Positions 7,416 through 16,967 of a stretch of DNA of 64,000 nucleotides are shown here, piece by piece. A program made the position numbers and the translations under genes. How positions within the stretch are numbered: the stretch's first letter is position 1; the number at the start of each line of letters is the position of its first letter. This DNA comes from Paracoccaceae bacterium. Lineage in GTDB: Bacteria; Pseudomonadota; Alphaproteobacteria; Rhodobacterales; Rhodobacteraceae. The notes beneath the pieces are model-generated. The model saw nothing but the letters and a program-made list of their open reading frames with translations, was not told the origin of the DNA and did not search any database. The DNA is taken from the NCBI GenBank assembly GCA_016124615.1, contig WGNF01000002.1, positions 62,001-126,000 on the forward strand, given 5' to 3'.

Positions 7416-8411
7416 TCAGGCAAATCCCGGCGCGGTACGGACCACCCCGGTCTCGATGCCGCGCCAGTTCTTCTGGATCACGTTCAACCGTTTCCGCGTC
7501 GCCGGATGTTCCGCCTCCAGCACGCCCAGCCTGACCAGCAATGCCGCGATCGCCGCCTCTGACGCCCGCGTGGCGCCGTCGACGATCTTCAGCGCGATGC
7601 CCAGCTTCTGTTCGGGCAGGATCGCGACGAACACCGCCTCGGCCCCGGTCTTGATCGACACCTTGCCGCCCATCGCGCGCATCAGTTCGGTGCAGGACCG
7701 CCCCTCGCCCGCCACCAGTTCCGGATAGGTCGCCATCGCCCGCGTCAGCCGGAACATTGCCCGGTCGCGCGCATCGCCGCTGCCGGTCGCCGCCGCGAAC
7801 CGCGCCATCGCCCGCGCCAGCCCGTGGACGGATGTGGCAAAGTTCGGCGCCGAACAGCCGTCGATGCCGTAGCCCGGCGAGGCCTCGCCGGTCACCGCCT
7901 CGAACGCGTCCCGCACCGCCATCTGCACCGGATGCGAAGGGTCGACATATTCCGGCCCCGCCTTCAGGTGCTTGGTCAGCGTCAGGAAGCCGGAATGCTT
8001 GCCCGAACAGTTGTTGTGAATCTGGCAGGGCTTGGTATCGGAACAGGTCAGTTCCTTGTTCGCCTGCGGGTCGTTCGGCATGTGCGCGCCGCAACGCAGA
8101 TCGGCCTCTGACAGCCCCAGATCGGCCAGCCAGCGGGTGACCATGTCGGTATGGATATGCGCGCCCTGATGGCTGGCGCAGGCCAGCGCCAGTTGCGCCT
8201 CGCTCAGCCCGGCCGCGTCGGCTGCGCCGCTTTCCACCAGCGGCAGCGCCTGCAGCATCTTGCACGACGAGCGCGGAAAGATCACCGCGGCCGGATCGCC
8301 CCAGGCTTCGACGATGCCGCCAGATGCGTCGCAGATCACGGCATGGCCCAGATGGCTGCTCTCAAGCCGCCCGCCGCGCCAGAGTTCGACCATCGGATGT
8401 GCCGGTTCCAT
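7416..8411 (-). CDS. Asparaginase, zinc-dependent class 3 (ReAV/AnsA-like)
   Basis: Predicted to hydrolyse L-asparagine to aspartate and ammonia. The 331-residue sequence belongs to the asparaginase II family typified by Rhizobium etli AnsA and ReAV, which is unrelated to the E. coli enzymes. The serine-lysine tandem expected of that class is seen as PRSSCKM (Ser48 and Lys51), with the CSGKHSG motif near residue 135 and GIDGCSAP near 189 supplying the cysteine and lysine metal ligands. GGAGG lies 6 bp before ATG 8411. It ends 2 bp from the convergent YCII gene with no terminator between. Confidence 0.88.
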   Translation of the reverse strand: MEPAHPMVELWRGGRLESSHLGHAVICDASGGIVEAWGDPAAVIFPRSSCKMLQALPLVESGAADAAGLSEAQLALACASHQGAHIHTDMVTRWLADLGLSEADLRCGAHMPNDPQANKELTCSDTKPCQIHNNCSGKHSGFLTLTKHLKAGPEYVDPSHPVQMAVRDAFEAVTGEASPGYGIDGCSAPNFATSVHGLARAMARFAAATGSGDARDRAMFRLTRAMATYPELVAGEGRSCTELMRAMGGKVSIKTGAEAVFVAILPEQKLGIALKIVDGATRASEAAIAALLVRLGVLEAEHPATRKRLNVIQKNWRGIETGVVRTAPGFA

Positions 8412-8586
8412 GCGTTGCCTCCCTCACGGTTGCGCGAAAATCCGCCCAAGGGGCTTTCAAGAAACGCCCTTTTTGCAGTATGACATTTCCTATCGAGTTG
8501 ATCCCGCGCGCGCTACAGGAAAAGGTCGCAGTCAAGCGGCCATGCGACGGGGCCAAGAGGCAGAACAGCTGGAGGCTGTAATCGAC

Positions 8587-9129
8587 ATGACATCTTGGAT
8601 TGGGCGTGGCGTGATTTTTGCCGGGGCGGTTGTTCTTTCAACCCAGGCGATCGCGCAACAGGACACGGCACAGACCGCCAACCGCGTTGCCACGAAATCA
8701 GACTGGAGCGTGTTCACCGCCGACAAGCCCAAGGAGTGCTGGGGCGTTTCCAGCCCGAAGTCGAGCGAGAACACCCGCGGCGGCAAACCCGCTACGGTCA
8801 GCCGCGGCGATATCCTGTTCTTCGTGACCTTCCGCCCCGGTGGCGGCGCGAACGGCGAGATTTCCTTTACCGGCGGCTATACGTTCGACCCGAAATCGAC
8901 CGCCACGCTGGAGCTGAACGGCACCAAATACGAACTGTTCACCGACGGCCAATGGGCCTGGCCGCATACCCCGGCCGACGATTCCGGCCTGCTCGCGGCA
9001 CTGAAGAACGGCGCCGAGGCGACGATCACCGCGCATTCGGCCCGCGGCACGCAGACCAAGGACACCTTCTCGCTGATCGGTTTCACCGCCGCGATGGACG
9101 AGGCGCAAAAGCGCTGCGCCGAGAAATAA
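8587..9129 (+). CDS. Invasion-associated locus B (IalB) family protein
   Basis: A 180-residue secreted protein with a signal peptide (residues 1-24, ending AIAQQ) and an IalB domain: [21 protein letters not shown], then [13 protein letters not shown] and [13 protein letters not shown], ending KRCAEK. Two cysteines near the domain ends may pair. IalB was first linked to erythrocyte invasion in Bartonella, but homologues are widespread in free-living alphaproteobacteria, so a general periplasmic role is more likely. ATG 8587 is chosen for the signal peptide; an in-frame upstream extension lacks one. GGAGG lies about 12 bp upstream. Confidence 0.8.
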   Translation: MTSWIGRGVIFAGAVVLSTQAIAQQDTAQTANRVATKSDWSVFTADKPKECWGVSSPKSSENTRGGKPATVSRGDILFFVTFRPGGGANGEISFTGGYTFDPKSTATLELNGTKYELFTDGQWAWPHTPADDSGLLAALKNGAEATITAHSARGTQTKDTFSLIGFTAAMDEAQKRCAEK

Positions 9130-9152
9130 GCCACACCACCTTGCGATTTTCG

Positions 9153-9178
9153 CGCCCCGTGGCCCGTGCCGCGGGGCG
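9153..9178 (+). terminator. Hairpin after the IalB gene
   Basis: CGCCCCG (9153-9159) pairs with CGGGGCG (9172-9178) 24 bp after the stop codon. It lacks a strong U-tract (followed by TATCATTT), so terminator function is likely but not certain. Confidence 0.5.
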
Positions 9179-9238
9179 TATCATTTGCGGGGCCCGCGCG
9201 AATCCTATATGACACCTGCCTGTTTCCCGGAGACCGCG

Positions 9239-10423
9239 ATGACTGCGCCCACCCTTGGCCCGACCGATGCCCCGATCACGCAGGACGTGCTGACCCTGCC
9301 GCGCAAGCTGCCAGAGGGTGGCCCGGTCAACCTTGTCGGCCTGACACGCGATCAGCTGCGCGACGCCCTGATCGCCGCGGGCACGCCCGAGCGGCAGGCG
9401 AAGATGCGGGTCGGGCAGGTCTGGCAATGGATCTATCATTGGGGCGTGCGCGACTTCGGCGCGATGACGAACCTCGCCAAGGATTACCGCGCCCTGCTGG
9501 CCGCGCATTTCGCCATCGACCTGCCCGAGGTCGTCACCCGGCAGGTCAGCGCCGACGGCACCCGCAAGTACCTTTTGCGCATCGCTGGCGGGCATGAGGT
9601 GGAAACCGTCTATATCCCCGAAGAGGGGCGCGGGACGCTGTGCATTAGCTCTCAGGTCGGCTGCACGCTGACCTGTTCGTTCTGCCATACCGGCACCCAG
9701 AAACTGGTGCGCAACCTGACGGCGGGCGAAATTGTCGGTCAGGTCATGCTGGCGCGCGACGATCTGGGCGAATGGCCGGTGCCGGGCGCGCCGAAAGATG
9801 AAACGCGGCTGATCTCCAATGTCGTGCTGATGGGCATGGGCGAGCCGCTTTACAATTTCGAGAATGTCCGCGACGCGATGAAGGTGGTGATGGATGGCGA
9901 AGGGCTTTCCCTCTCTCGCCGCCGGATCACACTGTCCACCTCGGGCGTGGTGCCCGAAATTGCCCGCACCGCCGGGGAAATCGGCTGCCTGCTGGCGGTC
10001 AGCTTCCACGGCACGACCGATGAAATCCGCGACCGGCTGGTGCCGATCAACAAACGCTGGAACATCGAGGCGCTGTTGAACGCGCTGCGCGAGTATCCGC
10101 GCCTGTCGAACTCGGAACGGATCACCTTCGAATACGTGATGCTGAAGGGCGTGAACGACAGTGACGCCGACGCCCGGCGGCTGGTGAAGCTGATCGCGGG
10201 CATCCCGGCCAAGATCAACCTGATCCCGTTCAACGAATGGCCCGGCGCCCCCTATCAGCGCAGCGACTGGGACCGGATCGAGGCTTTCGCCGACATCGTC
10301 TACAAGGCGGGCTATGCCAGCCCCATCCGCACCCCGCGCGGCGAGGATATCATGGCCGCCTGCGGTCAGCTCAAATCCGCCACCGAACGCGCCCGGCGCG
10401 AAAAGGTCGCGCTGAACCCCTGA
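9239..10423 (+). CDS. rlmN: Dual-specificity 23S rRNA A2503 / tRNA A37 C2-methyltransferase
   Basis: A radical-SAM enzyme that methylates C2 of A2503 in 23S rRNA and A37 in some tRNAs. The 394-residue protein carries the iron-sulfur motif [10 protein letters not shown] with Cys142, Cys146 and Cys149, the SAM-binding [13 protein letters not shown] and STSGVVPEI motifs, and the second catalytic cysteine in the C-terminal [11 protein letters not shown] 9239 follows GGAGA at good spacing; an in-frame ATG at 9209 (MTPACFPET) is less likely. It is convergent with the GT39 gene and 4 bp separate the two stops. Confidence 0.95.
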   Translation: MTAPTLGPTDAPITQDVLTLPRKLPEGGPVNLVGLTRDQLRDALIAAGTPERQAKMRVGQVWQWIYHWGVRDFGAMTNLAKDYRALLAAHFAIDLPEVVTRQVSADGTRKYLLRIAGGHEVETVYIPEEGRGTLCISSQVGCTLTCSFCHTGTQKLVRNLTAGEIVGQVMLARDDLGEWPVPGAPKDETRLISNVVLMGMGEPLYNFENVRDAMKVVMDGEGLSLSRRRITLSTSGVVPEIARTAGEIGCLLAVSFHGTTDEIRDRLVPINKRWNIEALLNALREYPRLSNSERITFEYVMLKGVNDSDADARRLVKLIAGIPAKINLIPFNEWPGAPYQRSDWDRIEAFADIVYKAGYASPIRTPRGEDIMAACGQLKSATERARREKVALNP

Positions 10424-10427
10424 GCGG

Positions 10428-12101
10428 TCAGGGCAGCGCGTAGACGGTGAACGCGGCCATCTTGCCGCGGCCAAGGTCCATGCCCCTCACCTGCCCCAGC
10501 ACCACCGGCGTCAGCCCCTTCGCCACCGCCTCGGCCTGAAACGCGCCGGTGTCGGCCACCACGGCCACCGTGCAGCGGTTGCCCGCCAGCGCATCGGCCA
10601 TCGCCGTGCTGTCGCCGCCGCGCACCGGCCCCGGCGAGAGGAACACCAGCGAGGGTTCGTCGAACGCCGTCACGATCGGCCGCACCGGGCAGACCGGCGT
10701 CGGCTGTGCCAGCGCCAGCATCGCGGGTGCGGGCCACAGCGCCGGCACCCGCGCCAGCATCAAGAGCAGCCCGGCCCCGAACGCCGCCCCCATCAGCCAC
10801 AGCCCGACCAGCGCCGCCACCGCCCTCCGCTGCCGCAGCGCCACACGGGTCAGCGCGGCGCCAAGGCCAAAGACCGCCAGCGCCAGCACGAACGGCAGCA
10901 CCGGCCAGGCGCCCAGCGTGACGGCATAGCCCGCCGCGCCGATCAGCACCGCCACCGGCACCGCCGCCAGCAGCCCGCCCACGGCCCATTGCCACCGCGC
11001 CATCCCGCGCTCGACCACGCCGCCCCAGACCAGCGCCACGGCCAGCGCCAGCGCCGGATAAAGCGGCAGCGTATAATGCATCAGCTTGGTCGGACTCGCC
11101 TCGAACACGATCCAGCTTGGCACCACCCAGGCGGCGGCAAAGGCGATCCCCGGCAGCCCCCGCCCCCGCCACAGCGCCGGGATCGACAGTGCCAGCGGCA
11201 CCGAGGCCGGGAAGAACGTCAGCCACAGCAGCGCCAGATAGGAGCCCGGCGGCGCCCCGTGGCTTTCCTGCGCCGAGCCGACCTTGGCAATCAGGTCGTG
11301 GCCCACCGACTGCGCCCAGAACGCCCCGCCAGAGTGGATGGTGATCGCCACGAACCACGGCAGCACCACGATCAGGAACCCGATCCCCCCCGCCAGCGGT
11401 TTCAAAGCACCGAGCCAGCCCGCCCGCCGGTGCATCAGCGCCAGCGCCGCCACCGTGGTGCCCACCACCAGCGGCCCCACCGGCCCCTTCAGCAGGACCG
11501 AGGCCGCCAGCCCGCCCCAGAACAGCACCAGCAACCCCCGCCCCGGCGCGGGGAAGCTGCCGCGCGCAAATCCGCCCGCCCGGGCCGCCAGATACAGCCG
11601 CGCCAGTGCCGCCTGCGCCAGCAGGACTGCCGCCAGCAGCGCGGCATCGGTCGTCGCCAGATGCGCCTCGGCCGTCGTCAGGAACACGCCCGCCAGCAAC
11701 AGCCCCGCCGCCAGCCCGACGCCCGGCCCGCCGAACACCGCGCCGATCCGCGCCGTCAGCAGCACCGACAAGAGCACCGCCACCAGCGACACCAGCCGGT
11801 ATTTCCAGATCGTCGTATCCGCCGCCGCGCCGACTGCCTTCAACGCGACCGCCTGTAACCAGTAGATGCCGATCGGCTTCTGGTAACGCGGGCCGTCCTG
11901 AAAGCGGATGTCGATCGGGTCGCCCGAGGCCACCATCTGCTTGGTCGCCTGCGCGAACCGCGCCTCGTCCCGGTCCACCGGCGGCAAGCTGGTGAACGCA
12001 GGCAGCACGGCGCCCAGCGTCAGCACCAGCAGCACGACCGCCATCGCCGCCCTTGGCAGGCGCGGCAAGACGCGTTCGATCATCGTGGCAAGGGTCTGCA
12101 T
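10428..12101 (-). CDS. GT39-family membrane glycosyltransferase (ArnT-like)
   Basis: A 557-residue integral membrane protein of the GT39/PMT superfamily, which transfers sugars from polyprenyl phosphate carriers to lipid A or other acceptors at the periplasmic face. The first loop has the family signature [17 protein letters not shown] with the Asp-Glu pair thought to be catalytic, followed by [16 protein letters not shown]. Roughly eleven hydrophobic segments and a soluble C-terminal part (from about residue 470) follow. GGAGA lies 4 bp before ATG 12101. The acceptor and sugar cannot be told from sequence; ArnT itself is only the nearest named relative. Confidence 0.82.
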   Translation of the reverse strand: MQTLATMIERVLPRLPRAAMAVVLLVLTLGAVLPAFTSLPPVDRDEARFAQATKQMVASGDPIDIRFQDGPRYQKPIGIYWLQAVALKAVGAAADTTIWKYRLVSLVAVLLSVLLTARIGAVFGGPGVGLAAGLLLAGVFLTTAEAHLATTDAALLAAVLLAQAALARLYLAARAGGFARGSFPAPGRGLLVLFWGGLAASVLLKGPVGPLVVGTTVAALALMHRRAGWLGALKPLAGGIGFLIVVLPWFVAITIHSGGAFWAQSVGHDLIAKVGSAQESHGAPPGSYLALLWLTFFPASVPLALSIPALWRGRGLPGIAFAAAWVVPSWIVFEASPTKLMHYTLPLYPALALAVALVWGGVVERGMARWQWAVGGLLAAVPVAVLIGAAGYAVTLGAWPVLPFVLALAVFGLGAALTRVALRQRRAVAALVGLWLMGAAFGAGLLLMLARVPALWPAPAMLALAQPTPVCPVRPIVTAFDEPSLVFLSPGPVRGGDSTAMADALAGNRCTVAVVADTGAFQAEAVAKGLTPVVLGQVRGMDLGRGKMAAFTVYALP

Positions 12102-12154
12102 CGGCTCTCCAGGGTCATGTTGGTGATACTGCGACCCCCGGCCTTGCGAAAGGG

Positions 12155-12964
12155 TCAGGGTGCGGCGTCGATCACCGCCAGCGCCTGTTCCACCGTCTCG
12201 ACGAAGGACAAAAGCCCAAGGTCGGCCTCGGCGATGGTTCCGGCCTCCACCAGTGCGCGGAAGTTCACCACCCGATGCCAGTAGTCCGGCGCGAACAGGA
12301 TGATCGGCACCGGCTTCATCCGCTTGGTCTGGATCAGCGTCACCGCCTCGAACATCTCGTCCATCGTGCCGAAGCCGCCGGGAAACACCACGATCGCCCG
12401 CGCCCGCATCAGGAAATGCATCTTGCGCACGGCAAAGTAGTGAAAGCTGAACGTCAGTTCGGGCGTGACATAGGGGTTGGGGTGCTGCTCGTGCGGCAGC
12501 ACGATGTTCAGCCCGATGGAAATGCCCCCGGCGTCGGCCGCGCCCCGGTTGCCCGCCTCCATGATCCCCGGCCCGCCGCCGGTAATCACCACCATCTCTT
12601 TGCCGCCCGTGGCCACCGACCGTTCGGTGATCGCCCGCGCAAAGTCCCGCGCCAGCCCGTAGTTGTCGGCCAGCGCGGCCAGCCCCGGCACCTTCGCCTC
12701 GTCCCGCCGCGCCGGGTCGGGGATACGCGCGCTGCCAAAGATCACCACGGTCGAGACGATGCCGCGCTCGGCCAGATCAATCTCGGCCTTCGACAGCTCC
12801 AGCTGCAGCCGCACCCCGCGCATCTCGTCGCGCAGCAGGAAATCGGGGTCGTTGTAGGCCAGCCGATACGACGGCGACCGGGTCTGGGGCGTATCCGACA
12901 CCACCTGCGCCTGACGGATGTCTTCACCGGCGTCGCGAAAACGGCTGATGCGGTTATCTGTCAT
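12155..12964 (-). CDS. LOG family protein (TIGR00730-like)
   Basis: A 269-residue protein with the lysine decarboxylase-like fold that in tested members is a cytokinin-type nucleoside 5'-monophosphate phosphoribohydrolase or a nucleotide hydrolase. The two hallmarks are present: a glycine-rich phosphate motif in [18 protein letters not shown] and the [12 protein letters not shown] catalytic signature. About 65 residues precede the core, so it is of the longer LOG type. ATG 12964 (MTDNRISRF) is used because the open frame upstream only runs antisense to dapD. It is divergent from dapD with 90 bp between the starts. Confidence 0.85.
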   Translation of the reverse strand: MTDNRISRFRDAGEDIRQAQVVSDTPQTRSPSYRLAYNDPDFLLRDEMRGVRLQLELSKAEIDLAERGIVSTVVIFGSARIPDPARRDEAKVPGLAALADNYGLARDFARAITERSVATGGKEMVVITGGGPGIMEAGNRGAADAGGISIGLNIVLPHEQHPNPYVTPELTFSFHYFAVRKMHFLMRARAIVVFPGGFGTMDEMFEAVTLIQTKRMKPVPIILFAPDYWHRVVNFRALVEAGTIAEADLGLLSFVETVEQALAVIDAAP

Positions 12965-13054
12965 CGGCGGGCGTCCTTCGGCCGGATTGCGCGGGGGGTC
13001 CACCTCGTCTATAGCCTCGGCCCCAGTGAAGCCAGTCCCGTAGCGGAGGAAACC

Positions 13055-13882
13055 ATGCCGAACGCCGCCCTCGAAGCCGCCATCGAAGCCGCATGGGATG
13101 TGCGCGACACGATCTCGGCCACCACCACCGGCGCGGCGCGCGACGCGATCGAGGCGACGCTGACCGCGCTCGACAGCGGCAGCCTGCGGGTGGCAGAACG
13201 GCAGGCCGACGGCCACTGGCACGTCAACCAATGGGCGAAGAAGGCGGTCTTGCTGTCGTTCCGCCTGAACGACATGGCGGCGATTTCCGGCGGCAACGGC
13301 GGATCGACCTGGTGGGACAAGGTTCCCTCGAAATTCGACGGCTGGGGCGACAACCAGTGGCGCGCGGCCGGTTTTCGCGCCGTCCCCGGCTCCATCGTCC
13401 GCCGCTCGGCCTATATCGCCAAGGGCGCGGTGCTGATGCCCAGCTTCGTCAACCTCGGCGCCTATGTCGATGAGGGCACGATGGTCGACGCCTGGGCCAC
13501 CGTCGGCTCCTGCGCGCAGATCGGCAAGAACGTCCACCTGTCGGGCGGCGTCGGCATCGGCGGCGTGCTTGAACCGATGCAGGCCGGGCCGACCATCATC
13601 GAAGACAACTGCTTCATCGGCGCCCGTTCCGAAGTGGTCGAGGGCTGCATCATCCGCGAGGGCTCCGTGCTGGGCATGGGCGTCTTCATCGGCAAATCGA
13701 CCAAGATCGTCGACCGCGAAACCGGCGCCGTCAGCTATGGCGAGGTTCCCGCCGGATCGGTCGTCGTGGCCGGTTCCATGCCCTCGAAGAACGGCATCAA
13801 CCTGTACTGCGCGGTGATCGTGAAGCGGGTGGATGCACAGACCCGGTCGAAAACCTCGGTCAACGAATTGCTGCGGGATTGA
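13055..13882 (+). CDS. dapD: Tetrahydrodipicolinate N-succinyltransferase
   Basis: Transfers succinyl from succinyl-CoA to tetrahydrodipicolinate in the lysine and meso-diaminopimelate pathway. The 275-residue length is normal. An N-terminal helical part contains [18 protein letters not shown], and the left-handed beta-helix is evident from hexapeptide repeats between about 105 and 215 ([18 protein letters not shown], then GIGGVLEP). GGAGGA precedes ATG 13055. The next gene starts 4 bp after the stop, so the two are probably one transcript. Confidence 0.95.
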   Translation: MPNAALEAAIEAAWDVRDTISATTTGAARDAIEATLTALDSGSLRVAERQADGHWHVNQWAKKAVLLSFRLNDMAAISGGNGGSTWWDKVPSKFDGWGDNQWRAAGFRAVPGSIVRRSAYIAKGAVLMPSFVNLGAYVDEGTMVDAWATVGSCAQIGKNVHLSGGVGIGGVLEPMQAGPTIIEDNCFIGARSEVVEGCIIREGSVLGMGVFIGKSTKIVDRETGAVSYGEVPAGSVVVAGSMPSKNGINLYCAVIVKRVDAQTRSKTSVNELLRD

Positions 13883-13886
13883 TCCG

Positions 13887-14222
13887 ATGACCGACGCGCC
13901 CGAGCAATCCAAACGCCCGCAGCAGGTCTACACCCTGCTGGTCGAGGTCGGCCGCTGTGAAAACGACGGCCTGCCCGACAAGTCCACCGGCGCCGGGCTT
14001 CTGATCTATGCCACCGGCGTCGATGAGGCCGAGGCGGTGCGGGAAACCGTGGCGCTTCTGAAGACCGCCGAAATGGCGCCGCTCGACGTTACCGGCTACG
14101 GCACGCTGCAAGAGCGGCTGGCCGATGGCGAAGAGATCGGTGCCGAGGAACAGGCGCTGATGGAACGCGCGCTGGCCGAAAACTCGGTCGTCGTCGCCTC
14201 GATGACGCCGTTCTTCGACTGA
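13887..14222 (+). CDS. Small conserved-looking protein of unknown function downstream of dapD
   Basis: A 111-residue acidic cytosolic protein with no signal peptide or membrane segment. I do not recognise a named family. It reads as a compact alpha/beta domain: a strand VYTLLVEVG, a glycine-rich turn GAGLLIYATG, a helix EAEAVRETVALLKTAEMA, then DVTGYGTL and a second acidic helix, ending VVVASMTPFFD. It begins 4 bp after dapD stops, so it is likely co-expressed with it, and translated codon usage matches its neighbours. A link to diaminopimelate metabolism is suggested only by position. Confidence 0.7.
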   Translation: MTDAPEQSKRPQQVYTLLVEVGRCENDGLPDKSTGAGLLIYATGVDEAEAVRETVALLKTAEMAPLDVTGYGTLQERLADGEEIGAEEQALMERALAENSVVVASMTPFFD

Positions 14223-14249
14223 GGCGCAGGCCCGGAATGCGGGTATCCT

Positions 14250-14305
14250 GTCGGTGCAAAAACGGTGTCAAATCGGTGTGAAATCGGTACGCCGATTTTC
14301 CAGCC
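14250..14305 (-). repeat. Dispersed intergenic repeat, copy A
   Basis: Read on the minus strand this 56-bp stretch matches 24653-24708 at about 47 of 56 positions by eye, without gaps. It contains a hairpin, AAATCGG and CCGATTT around a 4-nt loop. It sits between two convergent genes, as does copy B. Confidence 0.65.
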
Positions 14306-14342
14306 TTTTCAGCCTCTTGCACCCCCAGACGCGGGAACCGAC

Positions 14343-15548
14343 CTAAACCGCCTCGCGCAGCCAGTCGGGTGCAAATTCCACCCGGTCGCAGCCGGAAAAC
14401 CGCGCCAGCCGGTCCAGCTCTGTCTCCAGCCGCTGCAGGCGCCCGGCGCCCGGTTTCACCCCCCGCTCGGGCCAGAACGCCCGCACCGCCAGCGTGCCCG
14501 TTTGCCGGTCGGCCTTGGCGTCGATGCGCCCGATGATGCGGTCGCCCTCCAGCACCGGAAACACGTAATAGCCGTATTTCCTTAGCTTTTCCGGCACGAA
14601 AACCTCGATCCGGTAGTGAAAGCCAAAAAGCCGCTCGGCTCGGTTGCGGTCGCGCAGCGCCGGGTCGAACGGGCTCAGGATGCGCACCCGGCCTGTGGGC
14701 TCCGGCGGCGTCTCGTCCAGCGTCTCGGGCCGGGCCAGACAGCGGCGTGGCGCCCCGTCAGCCCCCTCCACCTCGATCTCGACCAGCGCGCCGGACTGCA
14801 ACCCATTGGCGCACCACGCTTTTGCCTCATCCGGCGTGACCGTCGCGAAGAACCCCGCAATCTCGCCCGAGGTGGCAAACCCCAACCGGTCCAGCGCCGC
14901 ATTGCAGGCCCAGTCCACCGTTTCCTCGGACGTCGGGCAAGCCGCGGCGTGATGCGCCGGGATCACCCGCTCGGTCAGGTCATAGACCTTGCGGAACCCG
15001 TCCCGCCGCGCCACCGCCAAGTGCCCGCAACGCCACAGATATTCCAGCGCGGTCTTCGACGGATGCCATTCCCACCAGCCGCCGGTGCCGCGCGCCTCGC
15101 CCTCGCCCACTTCGGCCGAACTCACCGGGCCATGCTCTGCGATCTGCGTCAGAACCGCGTCGACATTTGCCAGATAGCCATCGCCCCGCCACGTTCGCCA
15201 GCGTTCCACCAACCGTGCCCGGTCGCGGGCAAACCGATGTTTCCAATGCGGAAAATACGCTGTCGGGATGATCGAGGCGTCGTGCGTCCAATGCTCGAAC
15301 AGGCTGCGGTGATCCTCCAGCAGCGGCGAAAGCTGCTCTGGCCGATAGCCCGGCCAACGCGCCCGCAGGATCATGTGATGCGCCCGCTCGACCGTGGTGA
15401 TGCTGTCCAGCTGCACGAACCCCAGCCGCTCGATCGTCGCCAGCAGCGCGGCGTCCTGGGGCTTGCCGGGTCGCACGTCGTCCAGCAGATGGCGGTGCAG
15501 GAACAGGCGGCGGGCGGTCTGGTTCGGCAAGATCGAGCGGGCGGGCAT
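14343..15548 (-). CDS. YcaQ-like winged-helix DNA glycosylase family protein
   Basis: A 401-residue member of the winged-helix family that includes E. coli YcaQ (AlkX) and Streptomyces AlkZ, glycosylases that unhook interstrand crosslinks or excise bulky adducts. N-terminal QTARRLFLHRHLL and LGFVQLDSITTVERAHHMILRARWPGY are typical, and the QLDS(I)TTV segment covers the catalytic Gln-x-Asp region. Later parts keep FHYRIEVFVPEKLRKYGYYVFPVLEGDRIIGRIDAKADR. ATG 15548 is favoured because GAGGAAGG lies six bases upstream; ATG 15554 would overlap that site. Substrate is not known. Confidence 0.82.
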   Translation of the reverse strand: MPARSILPNQTARRLFLHRHLLDDVRPGKPQDAALLATIERLGFVQLDSITTVERAHHMILRARWPGYRPEQLSPLLEDHRSLFEHWTHDASIIPTAYFPHWKHRFARDRARLVERWRTWRGDGYLANVDAVLTQIAEHGPVSSAEVGEGEARGTGGWWEWHPSKTALEYLWRCGHLAVARRDGFRKVYDLTERVIPAHHAAACPTSEETVDWACNAALDRLGFATSGEIAGFFATVTPDEAKAWCANGLQSGALVEIEVEGADGAPRRCLARPETLDETPPEPTGRVRILSPFDPALRDRNRAERLFGFHYRIEVFVPEKLRKYGYYVFPVLEGDRIIGRIDAKADRQTGTLAVRAFWPERGVKPGAGRLQRLETELDRLARFSGCDRVEFAPDWLREAV

Positions 15549-15584
15549 GGGCATCCTTCCTCGGGGTATCCCTGCATAGCGCAA

Positions 15585-15611
15585 GGCCGGGCGCCCTCAA
15601 AGCGCCCGGCC
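15585..15611 (-). terminator. Hairpin downstream of xylA
   Basis: A perfect 10-bp stem, GGCCGGGCGC (15585-15594) with GCGCCCGGCC (15602-15611), has a 7-nt loop. It lies about 43 bp past the xylA stop and just before the YcaQ-like gene, separating the xylose operon from it. Flanking A and T runs are short. Confidence 0.65.
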
Positions 15612-15653
15612 CTTTCATCTTGGCAACAAATATCCCCGCCGGAGGCTCCGCCC

Positions 15654-16958
15654 TCAGACGAAGCGGTTCCAGAGGTTTTCCAGCCGCTCCTGCCGACCCG
15701 AGACCGGCCGCGGGTTCAGCCCCTCGTCCAGCACCCGTGCCGCGATCCCGTCCAGCGTGCCGCCGGTCAGCATCGCCTTTGCGGCCGGCGTCTCCCATCC
15801 GGCATAGCGGGCTTTGCGCGCGGCCTCCAGCGCGCCGTCTTCCAGCAGCGCCGCGGCGGCTTTCAGCGCGCGGGCGCAGGTATCCATCGCGCCCACATGC
15901 GACAGGATCAGGTCTTCCGGATCAAGGCTCTGGCGGCGGATGCGGGCGTCGAAGTTGGTGCCGCCGGTGGTGAAGCCGCCCGCTTTCAGGATCTCGTAAT
16001 AGGCCAGCGCCATTTCCGGCACGTTGTTCGGGAACTGGTCGGTATCCCAGCCGGACTGGTAATCGTTCCGGTTCATGTCGATCGAGCCGAAGATGCCCAT
16101 GCTGATGGCGGTTGCAATCTCGTGCTCGAAGGTGTGGCCGGCAAGGATGCAGTGCCCCTGCTCGATGTTCACGCGGATCTCGTTTTCCAGCCCGAACCGC
16201 TTCAGGAAGCCGTAAACCGTTGAAACATCATAGTCATACTGGTGCTTCGACGGCTCCTGCGGCTTCGGCTCGATCAGGATCGTGCCGGTGAAACCGATCT
16301 TGTGCTTGTACTCGACCACCATGTGCAGGAAGCGCGCCATATGCTCGGCTTCGGCCTTCAGGTCGGTGTTCAGAAGCGTCTCATACCCCTCGCGGCCGCC
16401 CCACAGCACATAGTTCTGGCCACCCAGCCTGTGCGTCGCGTCCATGCAGGTCTTCACCGTTGCCGCGGCAAAGGCGAAAATGTCGGGGTCGGGGTTGGTC
16501 GCGGCACCCGCCATGTAGCGGCGGTTGGTGAACAGGTTCGCGGTGCCCCAGAGCAGCTTGGTCTTCGAGGTTTCCATCTTGGCTGCGAAGTAGTCGACGA
16601 TGGCTTCGAGGTTGCGGGTATTCTCGGCGAAATCGTGCCCCTCGGGCCGGACGTCGGCATCGTGGAAGCAGAAGAACGGCGCGCCGATGATGTCGAACAT
16701 CTCGAACGCGGCATCGGCCTTCAGCTTCGCCAGCGCCAGCGTGTCGCCGAACCACGGCCGTTCAAAGGTCTGGCCGCCGAACGGATCGCCGCCCTGATAG
16801 GCAAAGCTGTGCCAGTAGGCGACGGCAAAGCGAAGGTGATCCGCCATCCGCTTGCCCATGACAACCTCATCGGGGTTGTAGTGGCGGAAGGCGAATTCAT
16901 TCGCGCTTTCCGGCCCTTCGTAGCGGATGGCCGGGATGTTCTTGAAATAGTCGGTCAT
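15654..16958 (-). CDS. xylA: Xylose isomerase
   Basis: Interconverts D-xylose and D-xylulose in the cytoplasm with two divalent metals. The 434-residue length fits the class II enzymes. Recognisable motifs are [13 protein letters not shown], the catalytic His/Asp region [12 protein letters not shown], the metal-ligand region [49 protein letters not shown], and [19 protein letters not shown]. It is the last gene of a five-gene operon, 9 bp after xylB. Together with xylB it gives the isomerase route into the pentose phosphate pathway; no xylose dehydrogenase route is visible here. Confidence 0.96.
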   Translation of the reverse strand: MTDYFKNIPAIRYEGPESANEFAFRHYNPDEVVMGKRMADHLRFAVAYWHSFAYQGGDPFGGQTFERPWFGDTLALAKLKADAAFEMFDIIGAPFFCFHDADVRPEGHDFAENTRNLEAIVDYFAAKMETSKTKLLWGTANLFTNRRYMAGAATNPDPDIFAFAAATVKTCMDATHRLGGQNYVLWGGREGYETLLNTDLKAEAEHMARFLHMVVEYKHKIGFTGTILIEPKPQEPSKHQYDYDVSTVYGFLKRFGLENEIRVNIEQGHCILAGHTFEHEIATAISMGIFGSIDMNRNDYQSGWDTDQFPNNVPEMALAYYEILKAGGFTTGGTNFDARIRRQSLDPEDLILSHVGAMDTCARALKAAAALLEDGALEAARKARYAGWETPAAKAMLTGGTLDGIAARVLDEGLNPRPVSGRQERLENLWNRFV

Positions 16959-16967
16959 GATTTATCC

